A stretch of 64,000 bases of DNA from Methylotenera versatilis 79. GTDB lineage: Bacteria; Pseudomonadota; Gammaproteobacteria; Burkholderiales; Methylophilaceae. The position numbers and the translations under genes are program-made. Shown here one piece after another: positions 9,102 to 16,386 of this stretch. Location of the stretch: contig NZ_ARVX01000001.1 of NCBI RefSeq assembly GCF_000384375.1, forward strand, positions 2,108,001 through 2,172,000, in the 5' to 3' direction. How positions within the stretch are numbered: the first letter of the stretch is position 1; each line of letters opens with the position of its first letter. The notes under the pieces are model-generated. The model was not told the origin of the DNA. It saw only the letters and a list, made by a program, of their open reading frames with translations, and searched no databases.

Positions 9102-9368
9102 ATGAAGTATCTAGTGTGCTTACTATTAACTTTAGTCAGCCTAAACTCTGCTGCTGAAAGTAATCGCAGTTACAAAGCCAAGAAAGCCTTTAAGATAAGC
9201 ACTGCTTGCCCTGCAACTAACCGTTACAAAGGGTCGTGTCCTAACTACGTCATTGACCATATAAAACCTTTAGCATGTGGAGGCTCTGACACTCCTGACA
9301 ACATGCAATGGCAGACTAAAGCTGATGCAAAAGCTAAGGATAAATGGGAACGTAGGGGCTGTAAATAA
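9102..9368 (+). CDS. Secreted HNH-type endonuclease, small
   Basis: 88 residues: a signal peptide (to about residue 19, cleavage after NSAAE or nearby), then a compact HNH core. The motif DHIKPLACGGSDTPDNMQWQ contains the paired Asp-His, the central Asn and the downstream Gln-Trp pattern of small periplasmic HNH nucleases found on plasmids and phages. Two cysteines flank the core (SCPN and RRGC). It probably cuts DNA in the periplasm or outside the cell. It lies 14 bp after the small membrane protein and just before the PIN-like gene. Confidence 0.75.
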   Translation: MKYLVCLLLTLVSLNSAAESNRSYKAKKAFKISTACPATNRYKGSCPNYVIDHIKPLACGGSDTPDNMQWQTKADAKAKDKWERRGCK

Positions 9369-9381
9369 AAGGTCAAATGCA

Positions 9382-10578
9382 ATGTCACTGAAATCTCTGA
9401 TTGTTTACTTGGATAGTAGTGATATTTCCCTGCTCTCTAATCCTCTTAAACGCTCTAAAGAACTAGTCAAAATTGAAACCGCTTTATTAGATTTGCAAAG
9501 CAAGGGATTGATCGAATTTCGCTTCAGTCAAATTCATATTATTGAAGCGGCTCCAAAGGATGAGGGCTCAGTCGAGTTTGCTAAACAAAGACTAAATTAC
9601 ATTCACAAATTATGTAATAAAAAATGTCTGACCAGCTACGTAAATGTACTCGAGCATGAAATTTTCCAGTTAAGTGAAAATTATGACGGTAGTAAAATGG
9701 AATTTCATAACGATGAATCTAAATGGTATCCTCAATTAGATAGAAGCGAGTCTATTAGTTTCAAGAGCATAATCGATGAGCAAATCAATGCTCAATCAGG
9801 TCGAGAACAAAAAAGAATGTTCAAGCGTCGACTACTAACGAAGAGTGGAGAAGTAAAGAGAGAGGTGATTAACCATGTAAACCTTTGCTCCCCTACGTCA
9901 ATTAAAGAGGTAATGGATAAATATCCAGTAACTTATGATGAGGCAAGTTCTTGCCTAAAAGCTTTATTAAATGGTGACTCTGAAAGCCAAGTAATGGAAA
10001 TTTTGGAAAAGTCATTCTCAGAAGTTAATCGATTGCCAGCTTGGTATGAAATGCAGTGGGATAGAATTATTCCCATATCATCTTTTTTACGTGAAATAGG
10101 CTCTTCTTTACAAAGCTCAACACAACAGTTTTATTTTGAGACAAAAGATAACTACGAAAAATGTCAATTGTTAGGATGGGATGAAAAGGAAATTAAAGAA
10201 AAGTTGAATGGTATATTTCGTAACATTAAAGAAACCATGCCTGTAAATTTTGTTAAGAAAATGGCTGAAAATCTAGGGTTTACTATTAGTATAGACAAAC
10301 TATCATGGGTAACTGCTCCATCAATTTTAACAGCTATAACGGTTAGTTATCACATAACTCAAAAGTCCTTGTACGTAGGTGGTACAAGTAGAACATTTAA
10401 AGTGAGCGACTTTGGCGACATTTCGCATACTTTTCATCTGCCTCAAGTTGATATTTTTAGAGTTGATGCATTTATTGCTTCTGTAATAAAGGAAGCGAAT
10501 CTTCCATTTAATACAAGTGTAGTTGGGAATTTGAACGATTTGTTAGAAGCTATACATAAACGTTTAGATGTATTGTGA
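9382..10578 (+). CDS. PIN-like domain protein, possible nuclease
   Basis: 398 residues from the ATG at 9382. An in-frame upstream ATG at 9277 lies inside the preceding HNH gene and was rejected. The N-terminus, IVYLDSSDISLL, resembles the first strand and acidic residue of PIN nucleases (Asp11, Asp14), followed by a conserved-looking Glu55 (HIIEAAPKDE). Near the C-terminus, VSDFGDISHTFHLPQVDIF with a following VD matches the last acidic cluster of PIN-like folds. Together this suggests a metal-dependent RNase fold with a large helical insert. The assignment is by pattern only. It could act as a toxin or defence effector, but no antitoxin partner is evident. Confidence 0.5.
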   Translation: MSLKSLIVYLDSSDISLLSNPLKRSKELVKIETALLDLQSKGLIEFRFSQIHIIEAAPKDEGSVEFAKQRLNYIHKLCNKKCLTSYVNVLEHEIFQLSENYDGSKMEFHNDESKWYPQLDRSESISFKSIIDEQINAQSGREQKRMFKRRLLTKSGEVKREVINHVNLCSPTSIKEVMDKYPVTYDEASSCLKALLNGDSESQVMEILEKSFSEVNRLPAWYEMQWDRIIPISSFLREIGSSLQSSTQQFYFETKDNYEKCQLLGWDEKEIKEKLNGIFRNIKETMPVNFVKKMAENLGFTISIDKLSWVTAPSILTAITVSYHITQKSLYVGGTSRTFKVSDFGDISHTFHLPQVDIFRVDAFIASVIKEANLPFNTSVVGNLNDLLEAIHKRLDVL

Positions 10579-10594
10579 CTGGATTTGGTTGATT

Positions 10595-11194
10595 CTACTT
10601 AAACTTACGGGCTGTTCCTGTAACCACTCCCACAATACTAAACTGCATATCCTCAGTAATCTCAATAGGAGAAAACTTAGGATTCGCTGGAAGTAGTCTA
10701 GGTAACCCGTGTTTAGTTTTAGCTAGTGACTTAATTGTAAACTCACCATCCACTTCAGCTAAGACAATATCACCCACTTTAGCCAGTCTTGATTTATCTA
10801 CGATGGCTATATCATTATCAAAGATGCCAGCCCCAATCATTGACTCACCCTTGATACGTACAAAGAAAGTCGCATCAGCCTCACTGATTAAGTAATCGTT
10901 TAAGTCTAAGCGTTTCTCAATGTGGTCATCAGCAGGAGAGGGGAATCCAGCAGCCACTTTAGTGGAGAATAAGGGTAGTTCAATATGCGTGATTAAAGGC
11001 TCATCAATAGAGACAACATTGTCCAATTGCTCAAGTCTTTGTTTACGCTTGAGAGCCTCAAGGAAGTCTCTAACAACTGGTTCTTGACTCTCAGGTATGC
11101 GGATGGGCGTAGTGGGTTCCTTGAATTGACTCCAAGGTTTTCTACCAGAGCCTAAGCGTTTACCGCCTCTATTTGTTTTTGTAATTTCTTCCAT
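10595..11194 (-). CDS. UmuD-like S24 autoprotease with N-terminal extension
   Basis: 199 residues. The C-terminal 120 residues match UmuD/LexA serine peptidases: a cleavage site at Ala82-Gly83 (AAGFPSP, as in UmuD CGFPSP), the nucleophile Ser118 in KGESMIGAGI and the general base Lys155 in EFTIKSL. UmuD itself has only about 24 residues before the cleavage site. Here there are 82, beginning with a basic GGKRLGSGRKPW segment that could bind DNA. No umuC follows, so the product may be a regulator or a polymerase modulator for a chromosomal partner. The ATG lies 7 nt after a TACAAT -10-like box inside an 18-bp palindrome, with no ribosome site. Confidence 0.8.
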   Translation of the reverse strand: MEEITKTNRGGKRLGSGRKPWSQFKEPTTPIRIPESQEPVVRDFLEALKRKQRLEQLDNVVSIDEPLITHIELPLFSTKVAAGFPSPADDHIEKRLDLNDYLISEADATFFVRIKGESMIGAGIFDNDIAIVDKSRLAKVGDIVLAEVDGEFTIKSLAKTKHGLPRLLPANPKFSPIEITEDMQFSIVGVVTGTARKFK

Positions 11195-11196
11195 TC

Positions 11197-11214
11197 GATT
11201 ATTGTACGATAATC
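11197..11214 (-). promoter_or_regulatory. Palindromic operator overlapping a -10 box at the UmuD-like gene
   Basis: Arms GATTAT (11197-11202) and ATAATC (11209-11214) around six bases. Read on the minus strand the palindrome contains TACAAT, exactly six bases before the ATG, so transcription would start at or beside the start codon (a leaderless mRNA). It does not match the usual CTGT-N8-ACAG LexA box. The -35 region is weak. Confidence 0.5.
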
Positions 11215-11303
11215 AAAAGATAATGGAAGGGTGATTCAAAAATATACTTAAAGGGTGGTCTGCGGTGATTGGATTGAGTTGCCATTAATATGTAGAAACA
11301 TAG

Positions 11304-12269
11304 CTAGTCTTCCTCTCTGATATTTTCCATCTTGTAACTACAATAGCTACATAAACCGCCAAAGTCTTGTTCTTCAGGGGTTAAAGAAGCTTCGCAAACA
11401 TTACATGTTGAATAGGCCAACTCCTCATGACACGCAACGCAGCAATTTGCTTCAATAACATAAGTATCCTTCTCGCAATTGCTACATGTATAAACAGGAA
11501 TCTGTCCTCCTTGGGAATGGGCAAGATAAGCTTCCTTAAAATAATAACTATATGTTGCTGGCTCTATAAGCTGTTCATATAAAGACTCATACCTACAAGA
11601 CTCGCAGAAGAACACTAGCTCATCAAGAGTATCACCATGTAGCGGTTTAAGTAATTGTGAGTTACATTCAGGACAGCGGAATTTCGTAGTAATATTTTTT
11701 ATGGTTTCGGAAGTCCAATCAACCTCAGCTAAGGCGTTCATACATTCTTGAAGATGAGCTTCATAAACTGTAGAAACCTCCAGTAATGTTTGCCATGTGT
11801 CTTCTCCAAGTAGGTCTACAGGCTTCAGGCCAAGCTCTTTATCAATGAAAGGCACTATTACATTAAATGAGTCGGCGATGAGCTCCTTCATAGTGTTACT
11901 AGTGGCTGATGTATGGTAATGCTCGATATCATTTCTTAGTGTAATCATTTTGTTGACTCTATCCCAATCAACATTAATGCCAAGTGTTGTGAGACGTTGC
12001 TTAATCTGTTCTACATCTACAGTTTTTCTACCTTTACCAACAAACTTTACTGCTCCAGTATCAGATATTTCTGGCAGCATTACTTGCTTAATTAGGACTT
12101 CATTAGAGTCTATTGCAGACAATATCCGCAGCTTCTCTTTAAACAATAGGAGGATACCTGCACTGAGGTTACGAATTGAAGATAACGCACGCCTAGGGTC
12201 TTCATTCTTGTAGTCTTCGACTCCTAGTTGAATTGATGAGATTGCGTTTGTTAAAAGAGTATCCATAGA
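11304..12269 (-). CDS. HEPN-like domain plus zinc-ribbon protein
   Basis: 321 residues from the ATG at 12269. The frame stays open to a TTG at 12290 that overlaps the previous gene's stop. The N-terminal 170 residues are helical and contain RNDIEH (Arg111-His116), the Rx4H signature of HEPN RNases, within LRNDIEHYH. The C-terminal third holds several CxxC pairs (CPEC, CESC, CSNC, CVAC, CNVC, CSYC), enough for about three zinc ribbons. HEPN domains are common in toxin-antitoxin and defence proteins, where this motif cleaves RNA. The zinc ribbons may bind nucleic acid. It is the last gene of the thermonuclease-HNH-SRAP run. Function is inferred only. Confidence 0.55.
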   Translation of the reverse strand, partial: SMDTLLTNAISSIQLGVEDYKNEDPRRALSSIRNLSAGILLLFKEKLRILSAIDSNEVLIKQVMLPEISDTGAVKFVGKGRKTVDVEQIKQRLTTLGINVDWDRVNKMITLRNDIEHYHTSATSNTMKELIADSFNVIVPFIDKELGLKPVDLLGEDTWQTLLEVSTVYEAHLQECMNALAEVDWTSETIKNITTKFRCPECNSQLLKPLHGDTLDELVFFCESCRYESLYEQLIEPATYSYYFKEAYLAHSQGGQIPVYTCSNCEKDTYVIEANCCVACHEELAYSTCNVCEASLTPEEQDFGGLCSYCSYKMENIREED

Positions 12270-12286
12270 AATCCAAAGTTTAGATG

Positions 12287-12714
12287 TCAAAAAATAGTGG
12301 TGGATGAAGTCAACCTAGGCCATCTATCGTGAACCCAAGCGAACTCTTCAGGTGTATCTTCAGTAACCACAAAGACACGCTGCTCATCATTATGCTTGAC
12401 CACAAGAGCCTCTATAGATTTACCCTGTGGAACTTCAATCCAGTGGGGTACCTTCTCAGCATCTTTCTCCATAAAGCTATGAGCTGCTAAATGAACAAGG
12501 GTAGGGCTGTAGCGTTCCCATTTACCAATCTCAAAGAGTCTGACCTAGCCCATCCTCCTTGCACAAAGGGGGCTTGCTCTTCTTTACGTCTACCCCATTT
12601 AATCCATTCAATACTACCGTCACTCTTGACTACCGGAAGAGCTGCTTTAGGATTTGGGAAATAAATACTCCACTCTTTATCTGAAGGTTCAATATATCGG
12701 AGTCCAGCACACAT
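12287..12714 (-). pseudogene. SRAP (YedK/HMCES)-like gene split by a one-base frameshift
   Basis: The 5' part (12714-12487) starts MCAGLRYIEPSDKEW, keeping the catalytic Cys2 of SRAP proteins, which trap abasic sites in single-stranded DNA. It runs off frame after GGWARSD and ends at a stop. The continuation is in the -1 frame: from about 12545 the other frame reads RLFEIGKWERYSPTLVHL and leads without a break into FMEKDAEKVPHW and [17 protein letters not shown] single missing base near 12545-12550 restores about 142 residues. This is either a true pseudogene or a sequencing error. A separate ATG inside the second half (12472) could in principle start a fragment. The family call is from remembered resemblance to short SRAP relatives. 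Confidence 0.6.
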
Positions 12715-12715
12715 C

Positions 12716-13831
12716 CTAGCTTGCCTTGAAACTAATCAACAGTTGCCGTAGTTCATCAACCAGTTTGTGTGAGTTGATACCATAATGCAACTCTCTATGA
12801 CAGTTTGGACAAAGACCTAAAGCATTATCTACTGTGTCACGACCTTTATTAGCCAAATGATGTAGATGATGCACTTCCAAAAAAGGCTCACCTGAAGAGG
12901 TTAAAAAAGGTGCTTCACATTTACAGCACTCACATTTTCCAGCTGCTCTTTTAAGTACCCAAGCTTTGACTTTGTGGTCTCGACTTATTTGAACAACGTT
13001 TCTAAAGGTCGCATTGGGAGACTCGTTACCCAAAGGAGGGGATTTATCCACCTTCCGTAACTCTTCCTGGACAGAATATTCAAACGAAACTTTATTTGCA
13101 TTTGGGATATTCTCAAGGTCACAAATAATTGCCTCTAACTTTGCAGCTATCTTTGCCCCGACATTTTTCGCTGGCTTGAGTCCTTTTATCCAGCTACGTC
13201 CCATTAAGCTTAATACATAGGAGATATTTTGCATCCTGTACTCAAATGCTTTAGGGGTTCTATTGAAATTATTACTTAACTGGGCATACATTGTTTTTTT
13301 ATTATACTTTTCACCGACTAACTCATCATGCAGCATACTTTGATAAGCAATAACTGATGCCTTAAGTTCTTCATCAGTCCAAGATTTCGTATCTTCTATT
13401 AAACTAGAAATTCTGAGTTTAGATTGTCTTACGGCTGCTTCAGAAAAGCTTTCTGGAAACCGTAAAATAATTGACTCGAAAGATAATTTCTCTAATCGCA
13501 TTTCTACAAGAGCTGTGTACCCCAAAGGGTCAGCTTTTTTAGTTACAGCTTTTTCTACAGTTGGAATGATTCCTAATCTTTTTATATCTGGCCAAGTTCT
13601 TCTCGCTCCATTTGATTTTGGGTTTCTATCGAGGAGCACTTCTTCATAAGCATGTATTGCTTCTATGCATTCTTTTTCAACGATTGAGGAAACTGGGTAT
13701 GCTTCTGTTTTGAGTTGAATTTTTCTTAGCCTTGCTTCATAGGCCAATTCTTCATAGCCATTTGCTAGTGCTATTTTTCTAAAATCCTCACAATCCTTAG
13801 CATTACTTAACGCCAATATACGAGCATCCAT
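12716..13831 (-). CDS. HNH endonuclease, McrA-type C-terminus
   Basis: 371 residues. The C-terminal 75 residues form a zinc-bound HNH nuclease: CECCKC, then EVHHLHHLANKGRD, then NALGLCPNCHRELHYG, with the His pair, central Asn and final His expected for this fold. The preceding 290 residues are mostly helical and unknown to me, probably the specificity or DNA-binding part. The protein has no signal peptide, unlike its thermonuclease neighbour, so it acts in the cytoplasm, as a restriction-like or DNA repair nuclease. The SRAP-like gene starts 1 bp after its stop. GGAGG lies very close (1 nt) to the ATG, so the start is not certain. Confidence 0.8.
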   Translation of the reverse strand: MDARILALSNAKDCEDFRKIALANGYEELAYEARLRKIQLKTEAYPVSSIVEKECIEAIHAYEEVLLDRNPKSNGARRTWPDIKRLGIIPTVEKAVTKKADPLGYTALVEMRLEKLSFESIILRFPESFSEAAVRQSKLRISSLIEDTKSWTDEELKASVIAYQSMLHDELVGEKYNKKTMYAQLSNNFNRTPKAFEYRMQNISYVLSLMGRSWIKGLKPAKNVGAKIAAKLEAIICDLENIPNANKVSFEYSVQEELRKVDKSPPLGNESPNATFRNVVQISRDHKVKAWVLKRAAGKCECCKCEAPFLTSSGEPFLEVHHLHHLANKGRDTVDNALGLCPNCHRELHYGINSHKLVDELRQLLISFKAS

Positions 13832-13856
13832 CCATGCCTCCAGAAATATTTGGATA

Positions 13857-14342
13857 TTACTTAATTAGTTTACGCCAGTCCCAAGGAGGTACAGGGTTAG
13901 ATTCAATCCAAAGTCCAGCCTTAGACGTCTTAGCATCTTCCTGAGCATGTAGATAAGTGAGTCTATCCTCGAATACCTGCTCCTTCTTATACTTGCTGTA
14001 GTGCCAGGCTAAGCCTCTCTTAATTTGTTCTAGGTTCGCATCTAGGTCGTTGACCCACACCTTACCGACTAGACGCTCATACCGGTCATGCTTAGACCAA
14101 TCTACAGTCACAGCCTTATTGAAGACTAAATCTGAAAGTGACCTCTTCGATACCTGTCCAAAAGGCTGCTTTTTCTCAGGCGCATCAATACCTGCCAATC
14201 TAACTTTGTATTGAGTGTTATTAGCGTCCAGTACAGTAATGGTATCCCCATCTGCTACACCCACAACTCTAGCTTGAAGTAACTCTGCATTTGCTGAAGA
14301 AATTGAGAGGTAAACTAGCAGCGGAACTATGTATTTATTCAT
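13857..14342 (-). CDS. Secreted thermonuclease (SNase family)
   Basis: 161 residues: signal peptide to about residue 19 (SSANAE), then a staphylococcal nuclease fold with GDTITV, the catalytic stretch VRLAGIDAPE and DRYERLVGKV. The conserved arginines and acidic metal ligands are present. It ends WDWRKLI, usual for the family. Expected product: a calcium-dependent DNase/RNase exported from the cytoplasm. It is 25 bp upstream of the intracellular HNH gene. A GATAAT lies six bases before the ATG, the same spacing as at the UmuD-like gene, and no ribosome site is seen, so a leaderless mRNA is possible. Confidence 0.9.
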   Translation of the reverse strand: MNKYIVPLLVYLSISSANAELLQARVVGVADGDTITVLDANNTQYKVRLAGIDAPEKKQPFGQVSKRSLSDLVFNKAVTVDWSKHDRYERLVGKVWVNDLDANLEQIKRGLAWHYSKYKKEQVFEDRLTYLHAQEDAKTSKAGLWIESNPVPPWDWRKLIK

Positions 14343-14610
14343 ACTCTGATTATCTTACAGAAGCCTATATAAATCCAATAAGATAATGATTAGAGAGAGG
14401 CCTACTGCGCTATCTGACACGATATTAGTTACTTGCCTATACTCACCTCTAGGACGACTTGAGATGTTCATTTACATGGCTTCTAGTAAGGTTTTTCGCT
14501 AGGGAATCTTAAGAGTTCAATCAGAAAAAAATAGATGCACATACACAGAAACCCTAAAGAATCATGAAGACTCCTTAGGATGACTGGTAGTGAAATCTAT
14601 TGTTTATTTG

Positions 14611-14934
14611 CTATTTTCTGCCTGATGCAATTTGTACGCCTGTACCGCGTGTATTCCCCAAGTCACGTCCTTCATTAGTGGAAATACTTTGTGCGCCTGT
14701 GCCTCTATGCCCGGGAAGGTTATGACCCGCATCGTCATCAACAATCTGAGCACCTGTACCTTTGAAGCCTCGCATTGCGTGACCTTCATCATTAAGAACG
14801 AAGCGCATCCCTGTACGTCTATCGATGCTTGATGCTAACTGTACACCTGTCCCTTTATTGTCTTCATTCAGGTCTCGGTACTCATAGTTCACTGGTACTT
14901 GAAGACCTGTTTTAGGTTCGAGCGGGAGGCACAT
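14611..14934 (-). CDS. Tandem-repeat protein with GTG[AV]Q units
   Basis: 107 residues with four copies of a unit of roughly 20 residues centred on [KR]GTG[AV]Q: KGTGVQLAS, KGTGAQIVD, RGTGAQSIS and RGTGVQIAS. The linkers are rich in Asp, Asn and Gly. No signal peptide or membrane helix. The repeats suggest a small beta-rich or ligand-binding scaffold. I do not recognise a named family. Its start codon overlaps the stop of the upstream zinc-ribbon gene by 1 bp, so the two are probably a translationally coupled pair. The 268 bp between its stop and the thermonuclease gene (14343-14610) hold no gene I can support. Confidence 0.6.
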   Translation of the reverse strand: MCLPLEPKTGLQVPVNYEYRDLNEDNKGTGVQLASSIDRRTGMRFVLNDEGHAMRGFKGTGAQIVDDDAGHNLPGHRGTGAQSISTNEGRDLGNTRGTGVQIASGRK

Positions 14935-15119
14935 CAGTAACCTTTCTTTTTCAGATAAGCTTTACCTTTGGCTGCAAAGAAGTCTTGTAAAGCATCACCA
15001 CTATCATTGATTTGAAGCCAAGTTTTACAGCTCTTACATTTGGAACGGTTACGGGATACTGGTACAAGGTGTGAGTTATTACATAGTGGGCAAGGTAATG
15101 TTTGAGGGGTATTGTTCAT
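14934..15119 (-). CDS. Small zinc-ribbon protein
   Basis: 61 residues with CPLC and CKSC pairs 18 residues apart, the layout of a single zinc ribbon, followed by a short helical basic tail ending AYLKKKGY. Likely to bind nucleic acid or a partner protein. Coupled to the repeat protein downstream by a 1-bp overlap. No further family identity can be given. Confidence 0.6.
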   Translation of the reverse strand: MNNTPQTLPCPLCNNSHLVPVSRNRSKCKSCKTWLQINDSGDALQDFFAAKGKAYLKKKGY

Positions 15120-15532
15120 TTAAATTTTCATATTAGAGAGTTGGTGTGAAGGAGATAGATTCACTATAAGTATCACTAGAAAACAAGTGAATACCTTTAA
15201 GAGTATTGAAGGTTTAATACTTGTATCTAGTAATACTTATAGGTGACTAAAAGTTAACTGACATAGATATATATACACAGTAATAATGATGTAAGTAGCT
15301 AATGGTTATCTCAAGATAACAGTTAGTAAATTCAAGAATTACCCTTAGAGATTAGTAACTGTGTACTTGAGTTATTAGAGAGGGATAGTTATACAAATAA
15401 CAATTGTGTGAGTTAGTTAGATATGTCTTTTTATCTATCTCTCTATATTTCTATCTATGTATCTTTCTATCTATCTATAGGCTAGTAGTGGTTAGCATCG
15501 GTTAGCAGTGGCTAATGTTGGCTAGTGAATAA
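15120..15532. other. 413-bp non-coding AT-rich region with simple and iteron-like repeats
   Basis: 15425-15478 is a low-complexity run of ATCT/CTAT tetranucleotides. 15490-15528 holds four related units at about helical spacing (GGTTAGCAT, GGTTAGCAGT, GGCTAATGTT, GGCTAGTGA). 15181-15400 is AT-rich with short inverted repeats. No gene is visible. Iteron-like repeats next to a DUF1376 gene would fit a replication or regulatory region of the island, but this is speculation. Confidence 0.45.
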
Positions 15533-15913
15533 TTAAAAATCAGGTTTATCTTCATCTTTAATACGGCTTCCACGGGATTTACTGGCTCTCTCCGATTGTA
15601 AGCGAGCAGACTCAATGGTTTCATTTAACTGTCTATCCAACTCAACATGAAAGTATTTATCTTCACTATCACGAGGAAAGAACTCATTAAGTACTGAGGC
15701 TAGTGCAACTTCTCCACCTGAATCAATAATGCCAAGCCTTCTATTGAGGCTACTATTTATTTCAGGTAACTTATTCCCTGAAGACCAGTAAAGTGTGAGG
15801 AGCTTAATATAGATAGCTACATGGGTATCGCTCCACCCAACTATCTCATTTGTGAACATACCAACGTTTAACTTAAACCAGCCCATAGTATCTTTAGTCG
15901 TCTTAGCAGCCAT
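15533..15913 (-). CDS. DUF1376 (YdaU-like) family protein
   Basis: 126 residues. The N-terminal pattern WFKLNVGMFTNEIVGWSDTHVAIYIKLLTLYW followed by GNKLP resembles DUF1376, a phage-type helical domain common in replication modules, often beside DnaC-like loaders. The C-terminus is charged (ERASKSRGSRIKDEDKPDF) and the protein is shorter than many members. The small gene at 15916-16095 ends 2 bp before its ATG, so they form an operon. The role in the island is probably replication or its control, on family grounds only. In no field here is a partner helicase visible. Confidence 0.6.
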   Translation of the reverse strand: MAAKTTKDTMGWFKLNVGMFTNEIVGWSDTHVAIYIKLLTLYWSSGNKLPEINSSLNRRLGIIDSGGEVALASVLNEFFPRDSEDKYFHVELDRQLNETIESARLQSERASKSRGSRIKDEDKPDF

Positions 15914-15915
15914 TC

Positions 15916-16095
15916 TTACTTACTCCGCGTAACCAACAGTTCATGCTCAGAAAGCAGTACTGCTATCGCCTGGCTGTTATTAATCGATGCTCGGTGAGTC
16001 TCTAGGTATTCTCGCTGGAATTTCTTTAGATATTCGAAAGTGACCAGCGGTAGTGAGAAGCTTCTTATGACCTTTATTTCATTAGTGTTTTGCAT
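15916..16095 (-). CDS. Small ribbon-helix-helix-like protein
   Basis: A 59-codon gene: MQNTNEIKVIRSFSLP..., then FEYLKKFQREYLETH and INNSQAIAVLLSEHELL. A short beta strand with alternating residues (KVIRSFSLPL) followed by two helices is the outline of ribbon-helix-helix DNA-binding proteins such as Arc or CopG. A good ribosome site, AAGGA, lies 5 nt before the ATG. It ends 2 bp before the DUF1376 gene, supporting real translation and co-expression. Probably a transcriptional regulator of its own operon or of the resolvase (inference). Confidence 0.55.
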   Translation of the reverse strand: MQNTNEIKVIRSFSLPLVTFEYLKKFQREYLETHRASINNSQAIAVLLSEHELLVTRSK

Positions 16096-16134
16096 TATTT
16101 CCTTGTACAGATTTGATTAAAAATTGAGGGGGTA

Positions 16135-16250
16135 TTACTAAGATGTACAGTTCAGTCTGTAAGCCATTGTAAAAGCTCATTTATGACTGTCTTTACTAAG
16201 GTGTGCCATTCAAACTGTAAGTAATTGATTGTTCATAAAGACTGACCAAA
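16135..16250. repeat. Two imperfect direct repeats, 58-bp period, upstream of the resolvase
   Basis: Copies begin TTACTAAG at 16135 and 16193. Shared blocks include TTACTAAG, GTG or ATG, TTCA, CTGTAAG, ATTG, TTCAT or CTCAT and GACTG. They lie in the 291-bp gap between the divergent ribbon-helix-helix and resolvase genes. Likely binding sites for one of these proteins: resolvase res-type subsites or a repressor operator. Confidence 0.5.
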
Positions 16251-16386
16251 TCACCCCATACTAAAACCCCTTAAAACTAACCCTCTAGAAGTCGCATAAA
16301 ACCTAGACCATAATCTATGCTACTTGACTATACCAAAACAATTGATTTAGTATGGGTGTAATCACATTAATCAGGATTCTATAACC

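Noticed and set aside
9277-9381. Longer N-terminus for the PIN-like protein starting at 9277
   Set aside because: It would overlap the secreted HNH gene in another frame by 92 bp, and the extra residues are only a shifted reading of the HNH coding DNA. ATG 9382 directly after the HNH stop is better.
11197-11214. Canonical LexA box at the UmuD-like gene
   Set aside because: The palindrome GATTAT-N6-ATAATC lacks the CTGT/ACAG ends, so it is listed only as an unspecified operator.
14604-14792. Alternative 62-residue frame overlapping the repeat protein
   Set aside because: Antiphase reading of the repeat gene; it has no ribosome site and no recognisable features, while the repeat frame shows clear periodic protein sequence.
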